The notes under the pieces: model-generated
The model's input: only the letters and a program-made list of their open reading frames with translations
What the model was told of the DNA's origin: nothing
Database searches by the model: none
In this document: positions 1 through 10,001 of the stretch, piece after piece
Numbering within the stretch: position 1 is the first letter of the stretch
Layout of the letters: each line of letters starts with the position of its first letter
Made by a program: the position numbers and the translations under genes
Source: Ephemerocybe angulata
Taxonomy: Eukaryota > Basidiomycota > Agaricomycetes > Agaricales > Psathyrellaceae
Direction: 5' to 3'
NCBI GenBank assembly: GCA_013368325.1
Contig: JAACJK010000098.1
Span: forward strand, 1 to 19,099
DNA: 19,099 bases

Positions 1-73
1 GGTTGATGGAAATGATGTGGCGTGGCGTGGGAATTGCAGATGCGGTCGGGGAAGAGAGCGGCCGTTCGGACGA
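1..73 (+). repeat. Unit 0, partial: 3' end of a monomer
   Basis: These 73 bases match the last 73 positions of the consensus except for one missing C near position 26 (GGCGTGG in place of GGCCGTGG). The same one-base loss occurs near 14211 in unit 10. The unit is cut by the window edge, so the array continues to the left. Confidence 0.95.
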
Positions 74-1493
74 GGTTTAGGCATCACAGAAGATCAATGA
101 ATTGGCAAGATTGAGACATGCTGGTGGGTCAAGTGGGAGTGATGTATGTGAAGAAGAACACGGAGGAATGAGAGCATCCGGGAAAGGGTTAGGAAATTGA
201 GACAAGGCAGTGGTCGTAGAGTGGCGAGTCGCGGTGTGCGGAGATGGTTGAAACCGTTTGGACAAGGGTTAGGAGACAATGCGGAAGACAAATGGAATGG
301 AAACAGATCGAGGCGTTTGAAAGGAAAGGCAAGCGAGAAGAGATGCATGTGCGATACGGGGAGTCCGTTTGGGAGAGGTTTAGGAAATGGAACGAGAGCG
401 AGGTGTTTGAACCGAGTTTGAAAGGAAACACAAGCAGACCGTGCGGGAGAGGTTTAGGGAATCAGATGGAGAGAACGGGGAGCGTTGAAGCATGCGCAAT
501 GGCAGGAGGTGTTTGAAAGGAAATGATGCAGGCGGAGAAGGGCAAGGGAGAGGGTTTGGGAATGGAAATGAAATGAAGAGGGTCGAACATTTGAAAGCGA
601 GTTGTTGGTGGATCGCAGGCTCAGGGAGATCGAGGGAAAGTCCGAGAGGGTGACACGGGAACACACGAGGCAGTGCGTGAAAGAGATCATGTGAACGCAA
701 GCCATGCGTCAGGGCGAGGTTTAGGATACATCGTGGATGAGGTCAAGGTGTGCGACGGAGCAAGTCGGTGTGCGGAGATGGTTGAAAACGTTTGGACAAG
801 GGTTAGGAGACAACGCGGAAGGCAAATGTGTCGGGTTGAATGGAAACAGAACAAGGTGTTTATGCAAGCGAGAAGAGATGCATGTGCAAGACGTGGAGTC
901 CGTTGGGGAGAGGTTTAGGAAATAAAATGGGGAGAGTTAGGGAAGCGTGGATGTGGTCGATGCATGCGAAATGGAGGGAGGGGTTGGAAAGAAAATGATG
1001 CAGGTGGAGAGGAGTGTAAGGGAGAGGGTTGGACGTTTGAAAGCAAGTCGATCAAGGGTCAGGGAGGTCGAGGGAGAGTTTGAGAGGGTGACACGTGAAC
1101 GTGCGAGGCAGCACGTGAGAAAGAGATCATGTGAACGCAAGCAGTGCATTGGGGCGAGGTTTAGGAAAAGACAGCGCGGATGAGGTGGAAAGGGAGAAGA
1201 GAGTAGTTTGGAATGGACAGGGGACAGAGCGAGTGAGTTGGGAGGAGGGTTAGGCAGGGCATCTTGGATGAAGGGTGTGGGGACAGAGATGGGTGCCGTG
1301 TTGGATGCGGGCGGTGAGAGATGACGCCGAGCGAGATGCATGTGTGTGGGAATCGCAGGGGCATGTGACGGGAATAAACAAGGGCGTTTGGACAATGGTG
1401 GGAAAGAGTCATCAAATCCGGTTGATGGAAATGATGTGGCGTGGCCGTGGGAATTGCAGATGCGGTCGGGGAAGAGAGCGGCCGTTCGGACGA
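74..1493 (+). repeat. Unit 1, 1420 bp with three compensating indels
   Basis: The length equals consensus only because the changes cancel: an extra AAG at 151-156 (AAGAAG for AAG), two bases lost near 680 (GTGAAAGAG for GTGAGAAAGAG), and one G lost near 1216 (TGGACA for TGGGACA). It also has G instead of the common A at 1176, a substitution shared only with unit 12. The extra AAG is unique to this unit. Confidence 0.95.
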
Positions 1494-1956
1494 GGTTTAG
1501 GCATCACAGAAGATCAATGAATTGGCAAGATTGAGACATGCTGGTGGGTCAAGTGGGAGTGATGTATGTGAAGAACACGGAGGAATGAGAGCATCCGGGA
1601 AAGGGTTAGGAAATTGAGACAAGGCAGTGGTCGTAGAGTGGCGAGTCGCGGTGTGCGGAGATGGTTGAAACCGTTTGGACAAGGGTTAGGAGACAATGCG
1701 GAAGACAAATGGAATGGAAACAGATCGAGGCGTTTGAAAGGAAAGGCAAGCGAGAAGAGATGCATGTGCGATACGGGGAGTCCGTTTGGGAGAGGTTTAG
1801 GAAATGGAACGAGAGCGAGGTGTTTGAACCGAGTTTGAAAGGAAACACAAGCAGACCGTGCGGGAGAGGTTTAGGGAATCAGATGGAGAGAACGGGGAGC
1901 GTTGAAGCATGCGCAATGGCAGGAGGTGTTTGAAAGGAAATGATGCAGGCGGAGAA

Positions 1957-1977
1957 GGGCAAGGGAGAGGGTTTGGG
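1957..1977 (+). other. Perfect G-quadruplex motif, one per monomer
   Basis: Four GGG runs are separated by three 3-nt loops, CAA, AGA and TTT, which is the canonical arrangement for a stable three-tetrad G-quadruplex on the + strand. Copies lie at 540-560, 1957-1977, 3377-3397, 4791-4811, 6205-6225, 7625-7645, 9045-9065, 10465-10485, 11885-11905, 13305-13325, 14723-14743, 16138-16158, 17547-17567 and 18965-18985. All 14 are intact although other G runs in the array have lost bases. The last part (GAGGGTTTGGG) is a variant of the telomere-like core, so the motif seems to have arisen from it. Folding is predicted from sequence only. Confidence 0.85.
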
Positions 1978-2077
1978 AATGGAAATGAAATGAAGAGGGT
2001 CGAACATTTGAAAGCGAGTTGTTGGTGGATCGCAGGCTCAGGGAGATCGAGGGAAAGTCCGAGAGGGTGACACGGGA

Positions 2078-2095
2078 ACACACGAGGCAGTGCGT
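2078..2095 (+). other. Stem-loop in subunit A
   Basis: Arms ACACAC and GTGCGT flank the loop GAGGCA; five of six positions pair and one is an A-C mismatch. The equivalent site in subunit A' has a different but fully paired stem around the same loop. Present at consensus positions 585-602 of every complete unit. A stem this short can arise by chance; the comparison with A' makes it worth noting. Confidence 0.5.
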
Positions 2096-2136
2096 GAGAA
2101 AGAGATCATGTGAACGCAAGCCATGCGTCAGGGCGA

Positions 2137-2576
2137 GGTTTAGGATACATCGTGGATGAGGTCAAGGTGTGCGACGGAGCAAGTCGGTGTGCGGAGATGG
2201 TTGAAAACGTTTGGACAAGGGTTAGGAGACAACGCGGAAGGCAAATGTGTCGGGTTGAATGGAAACAGAACAAGGTGTTTATGCAAGCGAGAAGAGATGC
2301 ATGTGCAAGACGTGGAGTCCGTTGGGGAGAGGTTTAGGAAATAAAATGGGGAGAGTTAGGGAAGCGTGGATGTGGTCGATGCATGCGAAATGGAGGGAGG
2401 GGTTGGAAAGAAAATGATGCAGGTGGAGAGGAGTGTAAGGGAGAGGGTTGGACGTTTGAAAGCAAGTCGATCAAGGGTCAGGGAGGTCGAGGGAGAGTTT
2501 GAGAGGGTGACACGTGAACGTGCGAGGCAGCACGTGAGAAAGAGATCATGTGAACGCAAGCAGTGCATTGGGGCGA
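2137..2576 (+). repeat. Subunit A' of the monomer (440 bp, reference unit)
   Basis: Second copy of the ancestral subunit, aligned to A through the three exact blocks listed there and through GGAAA-ATGATGCAGG near 2410. Relative to A it lacks the 74-bp step between two core motifs. Its counterpart of the G-quadruplex (2439-2451) reads GGG-AGA-GGG-TT-GG and has lost or never gained the outer G runs. It carries the perfect form of the stem-loop (2518-2535). Confidence 0.85.
2518..2535 (+). other. Stem-loop in subunit A' with flanking CACGTG
   Basis: Arms ACGTGC and GCACGT pair fully around the loop GAGGCA. Two palindromic CACGTG hexamers lie at 2511-2516 and 2531-2536, the second overlapping the 3' arm. 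CACGTG is the G-box/E-box core bound by bHLH and bZIP factors in eukaryotes, but nothing else here suggests a promoter. Seen at consensus positions 1025-1042 of each complete unit. Confidence 0.55.
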
Positions 2577-3022
2577 GGTTTAGGAAAAGACAGCACGGAT
2601 GAGGTGGAAAGGGAGAAGAGAGTAGTTTGGAATGGGACAGGGGACAGAGCGAGTGAGTTGGGAGGAGGGTTAGGCAGGGCATCTTGGATGAAGGGTGTGG
2701 GGACAGAGATGGGTGCCGTGTTGGATGCGGGCGGTGAGAGATGACGCCGAGCGAGATGCATGTGTGTGGGAATCGCAGGGGCATGTGACGGGAATAAACA
2801 AGGGCGTTTGGACAATGGTGGGAAAGAGTCATCAAATCCGGTTGATGGAAATGATGTGGCGTGGCCGTGGGAATTGCAGATGCGGTCGGGGAAGAGAGCG
2901 GCCGTTCGGACGAGGTTTAGGCATCACAGAAGATCAATGAATTGGCAAGATTGAGACATGCTGGTGGGTCAAGTGGGAGTGATGTATGTGAAGAACACGG
3001 AGGAATGAGAGCATCCGGGAAA
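2577..3022 (+). repeat. Subunit A'' of the monomer (446 bp, reference unit)
   Basis: Third, more diverged subunit. Its start resembles the start of A' (core, then a short variable stretch, then GGATGAGGT). A second core follows 90 bp later, against 82 bp in A' and 80 bp in A. A GCGAGATGCATGTG motif follows at the expected place. Beyond that the alignment is weak. Calling it a third copy is supported by motif order and spacing rather than by long exact matches. Confidence 0.6.
2660..2702 (+). other. G-run cluster, long-loop quadruplex candidate
   Basis: GGG runs at 2660, 2667, 2677 and 2693 and GGGG at 2699, in subunit A''. Loops are 4, 7, 13 and 3 nt. The 13-nt loop puts any four-run set outside the usual 1-7 nt rule, so this is a weaker candidate than the motif at 1957. 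It contains a GGGTTAGG core. In unit 12 the run near 16874 is shortened to GG, so it is not invariant. Confidence 0.4.
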
Positions 3023-4329
3023 GGGTTAGGAAATTGAGACAAGGCAGTGGTCGTAGAGTGGCGAGTCGCGGTGTGCGGAGATGGTTGAAACCGTTTGGAC
3101 AAGGGTTAGGAGACAATGCGGAAGACAAATGGAATGGAAACAGATCGAGGCGTTTGAAAGGAAAGGCAAGCGAGAAGAGATGCATGTGCGATACGGGGAG
3201 TCCGTTTGGGAGAGGTTTAGGAAATGGAACGAGAGCGAGGTGTTTGAACCGAGTTTGAAAGGAAACACAAGCAGACCGTGCGGGAGAGGTTTAGGGAATC
3301 AGATGGAGAGAACGGGGAGCGTTGAAGCATGCGCAATGGCAGGAGGTGTTTGAAAGGAAATGATGCAGGCGGAGAAGGGCAAGGGAGAGGGTTTGGGAAT
3401 GGAAATGAAATGAAGAGGGTCGAACATTTGAAAGCGAGTTGTTGGTGGATCGCAGGCTCAGGGAGATCGAGGGAAAGTCCGAGAGGGTGACACGGGAACA
3501 CACGAGGCAGTGCGTGAGAAAGAGATCATGTGAACGCAAGCCATGCGTCAGGGCGAGGTTTAGGATACATCGTGGATGAGGTCAAGGTGTGCGACGGAGC
3601 AAGTCGGTGTGCGGAGATGGTTGAAAACGTTTGGACAAGGGTTAGGAGACAACGCGGAAGGCAAATGTGTCGGGTTGAATGGAAACAGAACAAGGTGTTT
3701 ATGCAAGCGAGAAGAGATGCATGTGCAAGACGTGGAGTCCGTTGGGGAGAGGTTTAGGAAATAAAATGGGGAGAGTTAGGGAAGCGTGGATGTGGTCGAT
3801 GCATGCGAAATGGAGGGAGGGGTTGGAAAGAAAATGATGCAGGTGGAGAGGAGTGTAAGGGAGAGGGTTGGACGTTTGAAAGCAAGTCGATCAAGGGTCA
3901 GGGAGGTCGAGGGAGAGTTTGAGAGGTGACACGTGAACGTGCGAGGCAGCACGTGAGAAAGAGATCATGTGAACGCAAGCAGTGCATTGGGGCGAGGTTT
4001 AGGAAAAGACAGCACGGATGAGGTGGAAAGGGAGAAGAGAGTAGTTTGGAATGGGACAGGGGACAGAGCGAGTGAGTTGGGAGGAGGGTTAGGCAGGGCA
4101 TCTTGGATGAAGGGTGTGGGGACAGAGATGGGTGCCGTGTTGGATGCGGGCGGTGAGAGATGACGCCGAGCGAGATGCATGTGTGTGGGAATCGCAGGGG
4201 CATGTGACGGGAATAAACAAGGCGTTTGGACAATGGTGGGAAAGAGTCATCAAATCCGGTTGATGGAAATGATGTGGCGTGGCCGGGAATTGCAGATGCG
4301 GTCGGGGAAGAGAGCGGCCGTTCGGACGA
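2914..4329 (+). repeat. Unit 3, 1416 bp
   Basis: Four bases shorter than consensus: one G lost near 3926 (GAGAGGTGACACG for GAGAGGGTGACACG), one G lost near 4221 (CAAGGCG for CAAGGGCG), and two bases lost near 4285 (GGCCGGGAA for GGCCGTGGGAA). The first of these is the same change seen near 15268 in unit 11. Confidence 0.95.
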
Positions 4330-5741
4330 GGTTTAGGCATCACAGAAGATCAATGAATTGGCAAGATTGAGACATGCTGGTGGTCAAGTGGGAGTGATGT
4401 ATGTGAAGAACACGGAGGAATGAGAGCATCCGGGAAAGGGTTAGGAAATTGAGACAAGGCAGTGGTCGTAGAGTGGCGAGTCGCGGTGTGCGGAGATGGT
4501 TGAAACCGTTTGGACAAGGGTTAGGAGACATGCGGAAGACAAATGGAATGGAAACAGATCGAGGCGTTTGAAAGGAAAGGCAAGCGAGAAGAGATGCATG
4601 TGCGATACGGGGAGTCCGTTTGGGAGAGGTTTAGGAAATGGAACGAGAGCGAGGTGTTTGAACCGAGTTTGAAAGGAAACACAAGCAGACCGTGCGGGAG
4701 AGGTTTAGGGAATCAGATGGAGAGAACGGGGAGCGTTGAAGCATGCGCAATGGCAGGAGGTGTTTGAAAGGAAATGATGCAGGCGGAGAAGGGCAAGGGA
4801 GAGGGTTTGGGAATGGAAATGAAATGAAGAGGGTCGAACATTTGAAAGCGAGTTGTTGGTGGATCGCAGGCTCAGGGAGATCGAGGGAAAGTCCGAGAGG
4901 GTGACACGGGAACACACGAGGCAGTGCGTGAGAAAGAGATCATGTGAACGCAAGCCATGCGTCAGGGCGAGGTTTAGGATACATCGTGGATGAGGTCAAG
5001 GTGTGCGACGGAGCAAGTCGGTGTGCGGAGATGGTTGAAAACGTTTGGACAAGGGTTAGGAGACAACGCGGAAGGCAAATGTGTCGGGTTGAATGGAAAC
5101 AGAACAAGGTGTTTATGCAAGCGAGAAGAGATGCATGTGCAAGACGTGGAGTCCGTTGGGGAGAGGTTTAGGAAATAAAATGGGGAGAGTTAGGGAAGCG
5201 TGGATGTGGTCGATGCATGCGAAATGGAGGGAGGGGTTGGAAAGAAAATGATGCAGGTGGAGAGGAGTGTAAGGGAGAGGGTTGGACGTTTGAAAGCAAG
5301 TCGATCAAGGGTCAGGGAGGTCGAGGGAGAGTTTGAGAGGGTGACACGTGAACGTGCGAGGCAGCACGTGAGAAAGAGATCATGTGAACGCAAGCAGTGC
5401 ATTGGGGCGAGGTTTAGGAAAAGACAGCACGGATGAGGTGGAAAGGGAGAAGAGAGTAGTTTGGAATGGGACAGGGGACAGAGCGAGTGAGTTGGGAGGA
5501 GGGTTAGGCAGGGCATCTTGGATGAAGGGTGTGGGGACAGAGATGGGTGCCGTGGATGCGGGCGGTGAGAGATGACGCCGAGCGAGATGCATGTGTGTGG
5601 GAATCGCAGGGGCATGTGACGGGAATAAACAAGGGCGTTTGGACAATGGTGGGAAAGAGTCATCAAATCCGGTTGATGGAAATGATGTGGCGTGGGCCGT
5701 GGGAATTGCAGATGCGGTCGGGGAAGAGAGCGGCCGGACGA
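4330..5741 (+). repeat. Unit 4, 1412 bp
   Basis: Eight bases shorter than consensus after five events: one G lost near 4382, one A lost near 4530 (GACATGCGG for GACAATGCGG), three bases lost near 5553 (CCGTGGATG for CCGTGTTGGATG), one G gained near 5695 (GTGGGCCGTGG), and four bases lost near 5736 (GGCCGGACG for GGCCGTTCGGACG). The G-quadruplex motif at 4791-4811 is intact. Confidence 0.95.
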
Positions 5742-7161
5742 GGTTTAGGCATCACAGAAGATCAATGAATTGGCAAGATTGAGACATGCTGGTGGGTCAA
5801 GTGGGAGTGATGTATGTGAAGAACACGGAGGAATGAGAGCATCCGGGAAAGGGTTAGGAAATTGAGACAAGGCAGTGGTCGTAGAGTGGCGAGTCGCGGT
5901 GTGCGGAGATGGTTGAAACCGTTTGGACAAGGGTTAGGAGACAATGCGGAAGACAAATGGAATGGAAACAGATCGAGGCGTTTGAAAGGAAAGGCAAGCG
6001 AGAAGAGATGCATGTGCGATACGGGGAGTCCGTTTGGGAGAGGTTTAGGAAATGGAACGAGAGCGAGGTGTTTGAACCGAGTTTGAAAGGAAACACAAGC
6101 AGACCGTGCGGGAGAGGTTTAGGGAATCAGATGGAGAGAACGGGGAGCGTTGAAGCATGCGCAATGGCAGGAGGTGTTTGAAAGGAAATGATGCAGGCGG
6201 AGAAGGGCAAGGGAGAGGGTTTGGGAATGGAAATGAAATGAAGAGGGTCGAACATTTGAAAGCGAGTTGTTGGTGGATCGCAGGCTCAGGGAGATCGAGG
6301 GAAAGTCCGAGAGGGTGACACGGGAACACACGAGGCAGTGCGTGAGAAAGAGATCATGTGAACGCAAGCCATGCGTCAGGGCGAGGTTTAGGATACATCG
6401 TGGATGAGGTCAAGGTGTGCGACGGAGCAAGTCGGTGTGCGGAGATGGTTGAAAACGTTTGGACAAGGGTTAGGAGACAACGCGGAAGGCAAATGTGTCG
6501 GGTTGAATGGAAACAGAACAAGGTGTTTATGCAAGCGAGAAGAGATGCATGTGCAAGACGTGGAGTCCGTTGGGGAGAGGTTTAGGAAATAAAATGGGGA
6601 GAGTTAGGGAAGCGTGGATGTGGTCGATGCATGCGAAATGGAGGGAGGGGTTGGAAAGAAAATGATGCAGGTGGAGAGGAGTGTAAGGGAGAGGGTTGGA
6701 CGTTTGAAAGCAAGTCGATCAAGGGTCAGGGAGGTCGAGGGAGAGTTTGAGAGGGTGACACGTGAACGTGCGAGGCAGCACGTGAGAAAGAGATCATGTG
6801 AACGCAAGCAGTGCATTGGGGCGAGGTTTAGGAAAAGACAGCACGGATGAGGTGGAAAGGGAGAAGAGAGTAGTTTGGAATGGGACAGGGGACAGAGCGA
6901 GTGAGTTGGGAGGAGGGTTAGGCAGGGCATCTTGGATGAAGGGTGTGGGGACAGAGATGGGTGCCGTGTTGGATGCGGGCGGTGAGAGATGACGCCGAGC
7001 GAGATGCATGTGTGTGGGAATCGCAGGGGCATGTGACGGGAATAAACAAGGGCGTTTGGACAATGGTGGGAAAGAGTCATCAAATCCGGTTGATGGAAAT
7101 GATGTGGCGTGGCCGTGGGAATTGCAGATGCGGTCGGGGAAGAGAGCGGCCGTTCGGACGA
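5742..7161 (+). repeat. Unit 5, 1420 bp, consensus
   Basis: First unit of a run of five that appear identical. The strictly periodic block begins at about 5741, just after the four-base loss at the end of unit 4. Confidence 0.96.
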
Positions 7162-8581
7162 GGTTTAGGCATCACAGAAGATCAATGAATTGGCAAGATT
7201 GAGACATGCTGGTGGGTCAAGTGGGAGTGATGTATGTGAAGAACACGGAGGAATGAGAGCATCCGGGAAAGGGTTAGGAAATTGAGACAAGGCAGTGGTC
7301 GTAGAGTGGCGAGTCGCGGTGTGCGGAGATGGTTGAAACCGTTTGGACAAGGGTTAGGAGACAATGCGGAAGACAAATGGAATGGAAACAGATCGAGGCG
7401 TTTGAAAGGAAAGGCAAGCGAGAAGAGATGCATGTGCGATACGGGGAGTCCGTTTGGGAGAGGTTTAGGAAATGGAACGAGAGCGAGGTGTTTGAACCGA
7501 GTTTGAAAGGAAACACAAGCAGACCGTGCGGGAGAGGTTTAGGGAATCAGATGGAGAGAACGGGGAGCGTTGAAGCATGCGCAATGGCAGGAGGTGTTTG
7601 AAAGGAAATGATGCAGGCGGAGAAGGGCAAGGGAGAGGGTTTGGGAATGGAAATGAAATGAAGAGGGTCGAACATTTGAAAGCGAGTTGTTGGTGGATCG
7701 CAGGCTCAGGGAGATCGAGGGAAAGTCCGAGAGGGTGACACGGGAACACACGAGGCAGTGCGTGAGAAAGAGATCATGTGAACGCAAGCCATGCGTCAGG
7801 GCGAGGTTTAGGATACATCGTGGATGAGGTCAAGGTGTGCGACGGAGCAAGTCGGTGTGCGGAGATGGTTGAAAACGTTTGGACAAGGGTTAGGAGACAA
7901 CGCGGAAGGCAAATGTGTCGGGTTGAATGGAAACAGAACAAGGTGTTTATGCAAGCGAGAAGAGATGCATGTGCAAGACGTGGAGTCCGTTGGGGAGAGG
8001 TTTAGGAAATAAAATGGGGAGAGTTAGGGAAGCGTGGATGTGGTCGATGCATGCGAAATGGAGGGAGGGGTTGGAAAGAAAATGATGCAGGTGGAGAGGA
8101 GTGTAAGGGAGAGGGTTGGACGTTTGAAAGCAAGTCGATCAAGGGTCAGGGAGGTCGAGGGAGAGTTTGAGAGGGTGACACGTGAACGTGCGAGGCAGCA
8201 CGTGAGAAAGAGATCATGTGAACGCAAGCAGTGCATTGGGGCGAGGTTTAGGAAAAGACAGCACGGATGAGGTGGAAAGGGAGAAGAGAGTAGTTTGGAA
8301 TGGGACAGGGGACAGAGCGAGTGAGTTGGGAGGAGGGTTAGGCAGGGCATCTTGGATGAAGGGTGTGGGGACAGAGATGGGTGCCGTGTTGGATGCGGGC
8401 GGTGAGAGATGACGCCGAGCGAGATGCATGTGTGTGGGAATCGCAGGGGCATGTGACGGGAATAAACAAGGGCGTTTGGACAATGGTGGGAAAGAGTCAT
8501 CAAATCCGGTTGATGGAAATGATGTGGCGTGGCCGTGGGAATTGCAGATGCGGTCGGGGAAGAGAGCGGCCGTTCGGACGA
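7162..8581 (+). repeat. Unit 6, 1420 bp, consensus
   Basis: No difference from unit 5 was seen when corresponding lines were compared. Confidence 0.96.
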
Positions 8582-10001
8582 GGTTTAGGCATCACAGAAG
8601 ATCAATGAATTGGCAAGATTGAGACATGCTGGTGGGTCAAGTGGGAGTGATGTATGTGAAGAACACGGAGGAATGAGAGCATCCGGGAAAGGGTTAGGAA
8701 ATTGAGACAAGGCAGTGGTCGTAGAGTGGCGAGTCGCGGTGTGCGGAGATGGTTGAAACCGTTTGGACAAGGGTTAGGAGACAATGCGGAAGACAAATGG
8801 AATGGAAACAGATCGAGGCGTTTGAAAGGAAAGGCAAGCGAGAAGAGATGCATGTGCGATACGGGGAGTCCGTTTGGGAGAGGTTTAGGAAATGGAACGA
8901 GAGCGAGGTGTTTGAACCGAGTTTGAAAGGAAACACAAGCAGACCGTGCGGGAGAGGTTTAGGGAATCAGATGGAGAGAACGGGGAGCGTTGAAGCATGC
9001 GCAATGGCAGGAGGTGTTTGAAAGGAAATGATGCAGGCGGAGAAGGGCAAGGGAGAGGGTTTGGGAATGGAAATGAAATGAAGAGGGTCGAACATTTGAA
9101 AGCGAGTTGTTGGTGGATCGCAGGCTCAGGGAGATCGAGGGAAAGTCCGAGAGGGTGACACGGGAACACACGAGGCAGTGCGTGAGAAAGAGATCATGTG
9201 AACGCAAGCCATGCGTCAGGGCGAGGTTTAGGATACATCGTGGATGAGGTCAAGGTGTGCGACGGAGCAAGTCGGTGTGCGGAGATGGTTGAAAACGTTT
9301 GGACAAGGGTTAGGAGACAACGCGGAAGGCAAATGTGTCGGGTTGAATGGAAACAGAACAAGGTGTTTATGCAAGCGAGAAGAGATGCATGTGCAAGACG
9401 TGGAGTCCGTTGGGGAGAGGTTTAGGAAATAAAATGGGGAGAGTTAGGGAAGCGTGGATGTGGTCGATGCATGCGAAATGGAGGGAGGGGTTGGAAAGAA
9501 AATGATGCAGGTGGAGAGGAGTGTAAGGGAGAGGGTTGGACGTTTGAAAGCAAGTCGATCAAGGGTCAGGGAGGTCGAGGGAGAGTTTGAGAGGGTGACA
9601 CGTGAACGTGCGAGGCAGCACGTGAGAAAGAGATCATGTGAACGCAAGCAGTGCATTGGGGCGAGGTTTAGGAAAAGACAGCACGGATGAGGTGGAAAGG
9701 GAGAAGAGAGTAGTTTGGAATGGGACAGGGGACAGAGCGAGTGAGTTGGGAGGAGGGTTAGGCAGGGCATCTTGGATGAAGGGTGTGGGGACAGAGATGG
9801 GTGCCGTGTTGGATGCGGGCGGTGAGAGATGACGCCGAGCGAGATGCATGTGTGTGGGAATCGCAGGGGCATGTGACGGGAATAAACAAGGGCGTTTGGA
9901 CAATGGTGGGAAAGAGTCATCAAATCCGGTTGATGGAAATGATGTGGCGTGGCCGTGGGAATTGCAGATGCGGTCGGGGAAGAGAGCGGCCGTTCGGACG
10001 A
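8582..10001 (+). repeat. Unit 7, 1420 bp, consensus
   Basis: Reads the same as units 5 and 6; all ten telomere-like octamers and the G-quadruplex motif (9045-9065) are present. Confidence 0.96.

Larger units (their letters stand above)
1603..2136 (+). repeat. Subunit A of the monomer (534 bp, reference unit)
   Basis: Runs from a GGGTTAGG core to the base before the next GGTTTAGG core at 2137. It is paralogous to A': a 25-bp exact block at 1672-1696 recurs at 2208-2232, a 24-bp exact block around the GAGATGCATGTG motif recurs in the same order, and a 29-bp exact block at 2093-2121 recurs at 2533-2561. The offset between paired blocks falls from 536 to 440, so A is about 94 bp longer because of internal length differences. 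One of these is a 74-bp stretch at 1794-1867 that A' lacks. A contains the only perfect G-quadruplex motif in the monomer. Confidence 0.85.
1494..2674 (+). repeat. Degenerate core repeats with telomere-like octamers
   Basis: In the reference unit GGTTTAGG occurs at 1494, 1794, 1868, 2137, 2331 and 2577, and GGGTTAGG at 1603, 1683, 2219 and 2667. A degenerate GGTTTGGG lies at 1970. Most sit in a longer core close to GGGAGAGGTTTAGGAAATGG. Successive cores are usually about 74-112 bp apart, with wider gaps where a core has decayed. All copies are on the + strand. The octamers are exact substrings of TTTAGGG and TTAGGG telomere repeats, but they are isolated and never in tandem. Common descent from one short ancestral repeat explains their number; any telomeric link is only a hypothesis. 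Confidence 0.8.
1494..2913 (+). repeat. Unit 2, 1420 bp, used here as reference monomer
   Basis: No difference from units 5-9 could be seen by line-by-line comparison, so this unit is used to place the internal elements. Order: telomere-like core at 1494, subunit A from 1603, G-quadruplex motif 1957-1977, stem-loop 2078-2095, subunit A' from 2137, stem-loop 2518-2535, subunit A'' from 2577, long-loop G-run cluster 2660-2702. Confidence 0.96.

Noticed and set aside
64..80. TTCGGACGAGGTTTAGG as a CENP-B-box-like site
   Set aside because: Only the TTCG and the central A fit NTTCGNNNNANNCGGGN; the required CGGG is absent.
306..314. GATCGAGGC, matching the RNA polymerase III B-box pattern GWTCRANNC
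   Set aside because: No full A-box match at a suitable distance upstream (the nearest, TGGTTGAAACC near 245, misses the last G), no T-run terminator and no tRNA fold. Likely chance.
921..1378. AATAAA hexamers (921-926 and 1373-1378) as polyadenylation signals
   Set aside because: Isolated hexamers with no associated transcript structure, U-rich downstream element or gene.
1614..1933. Overlapping 74- and 90-codon plus-strand frames repeated per unit (Arg/Gly/Glu-rich)
   Set aside because: Two frames read the same bases and the composition follows the purine-rich strand. The motifs in them (GRGLG, ERFRK) are just translations of the GGTTTAGG core in different frames.
2356..2835. 159-codon minus-strand frame repeated in units 2 and 5-9
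   Set aside because: Recurs only because the monomer recurs. The pyrimidine-rich strand has few stop codons, several other frames overlap the same bases on both strands, and indels in units 3, 4 and 10-13 break it. No start context, domain or codon bias supports a gene.
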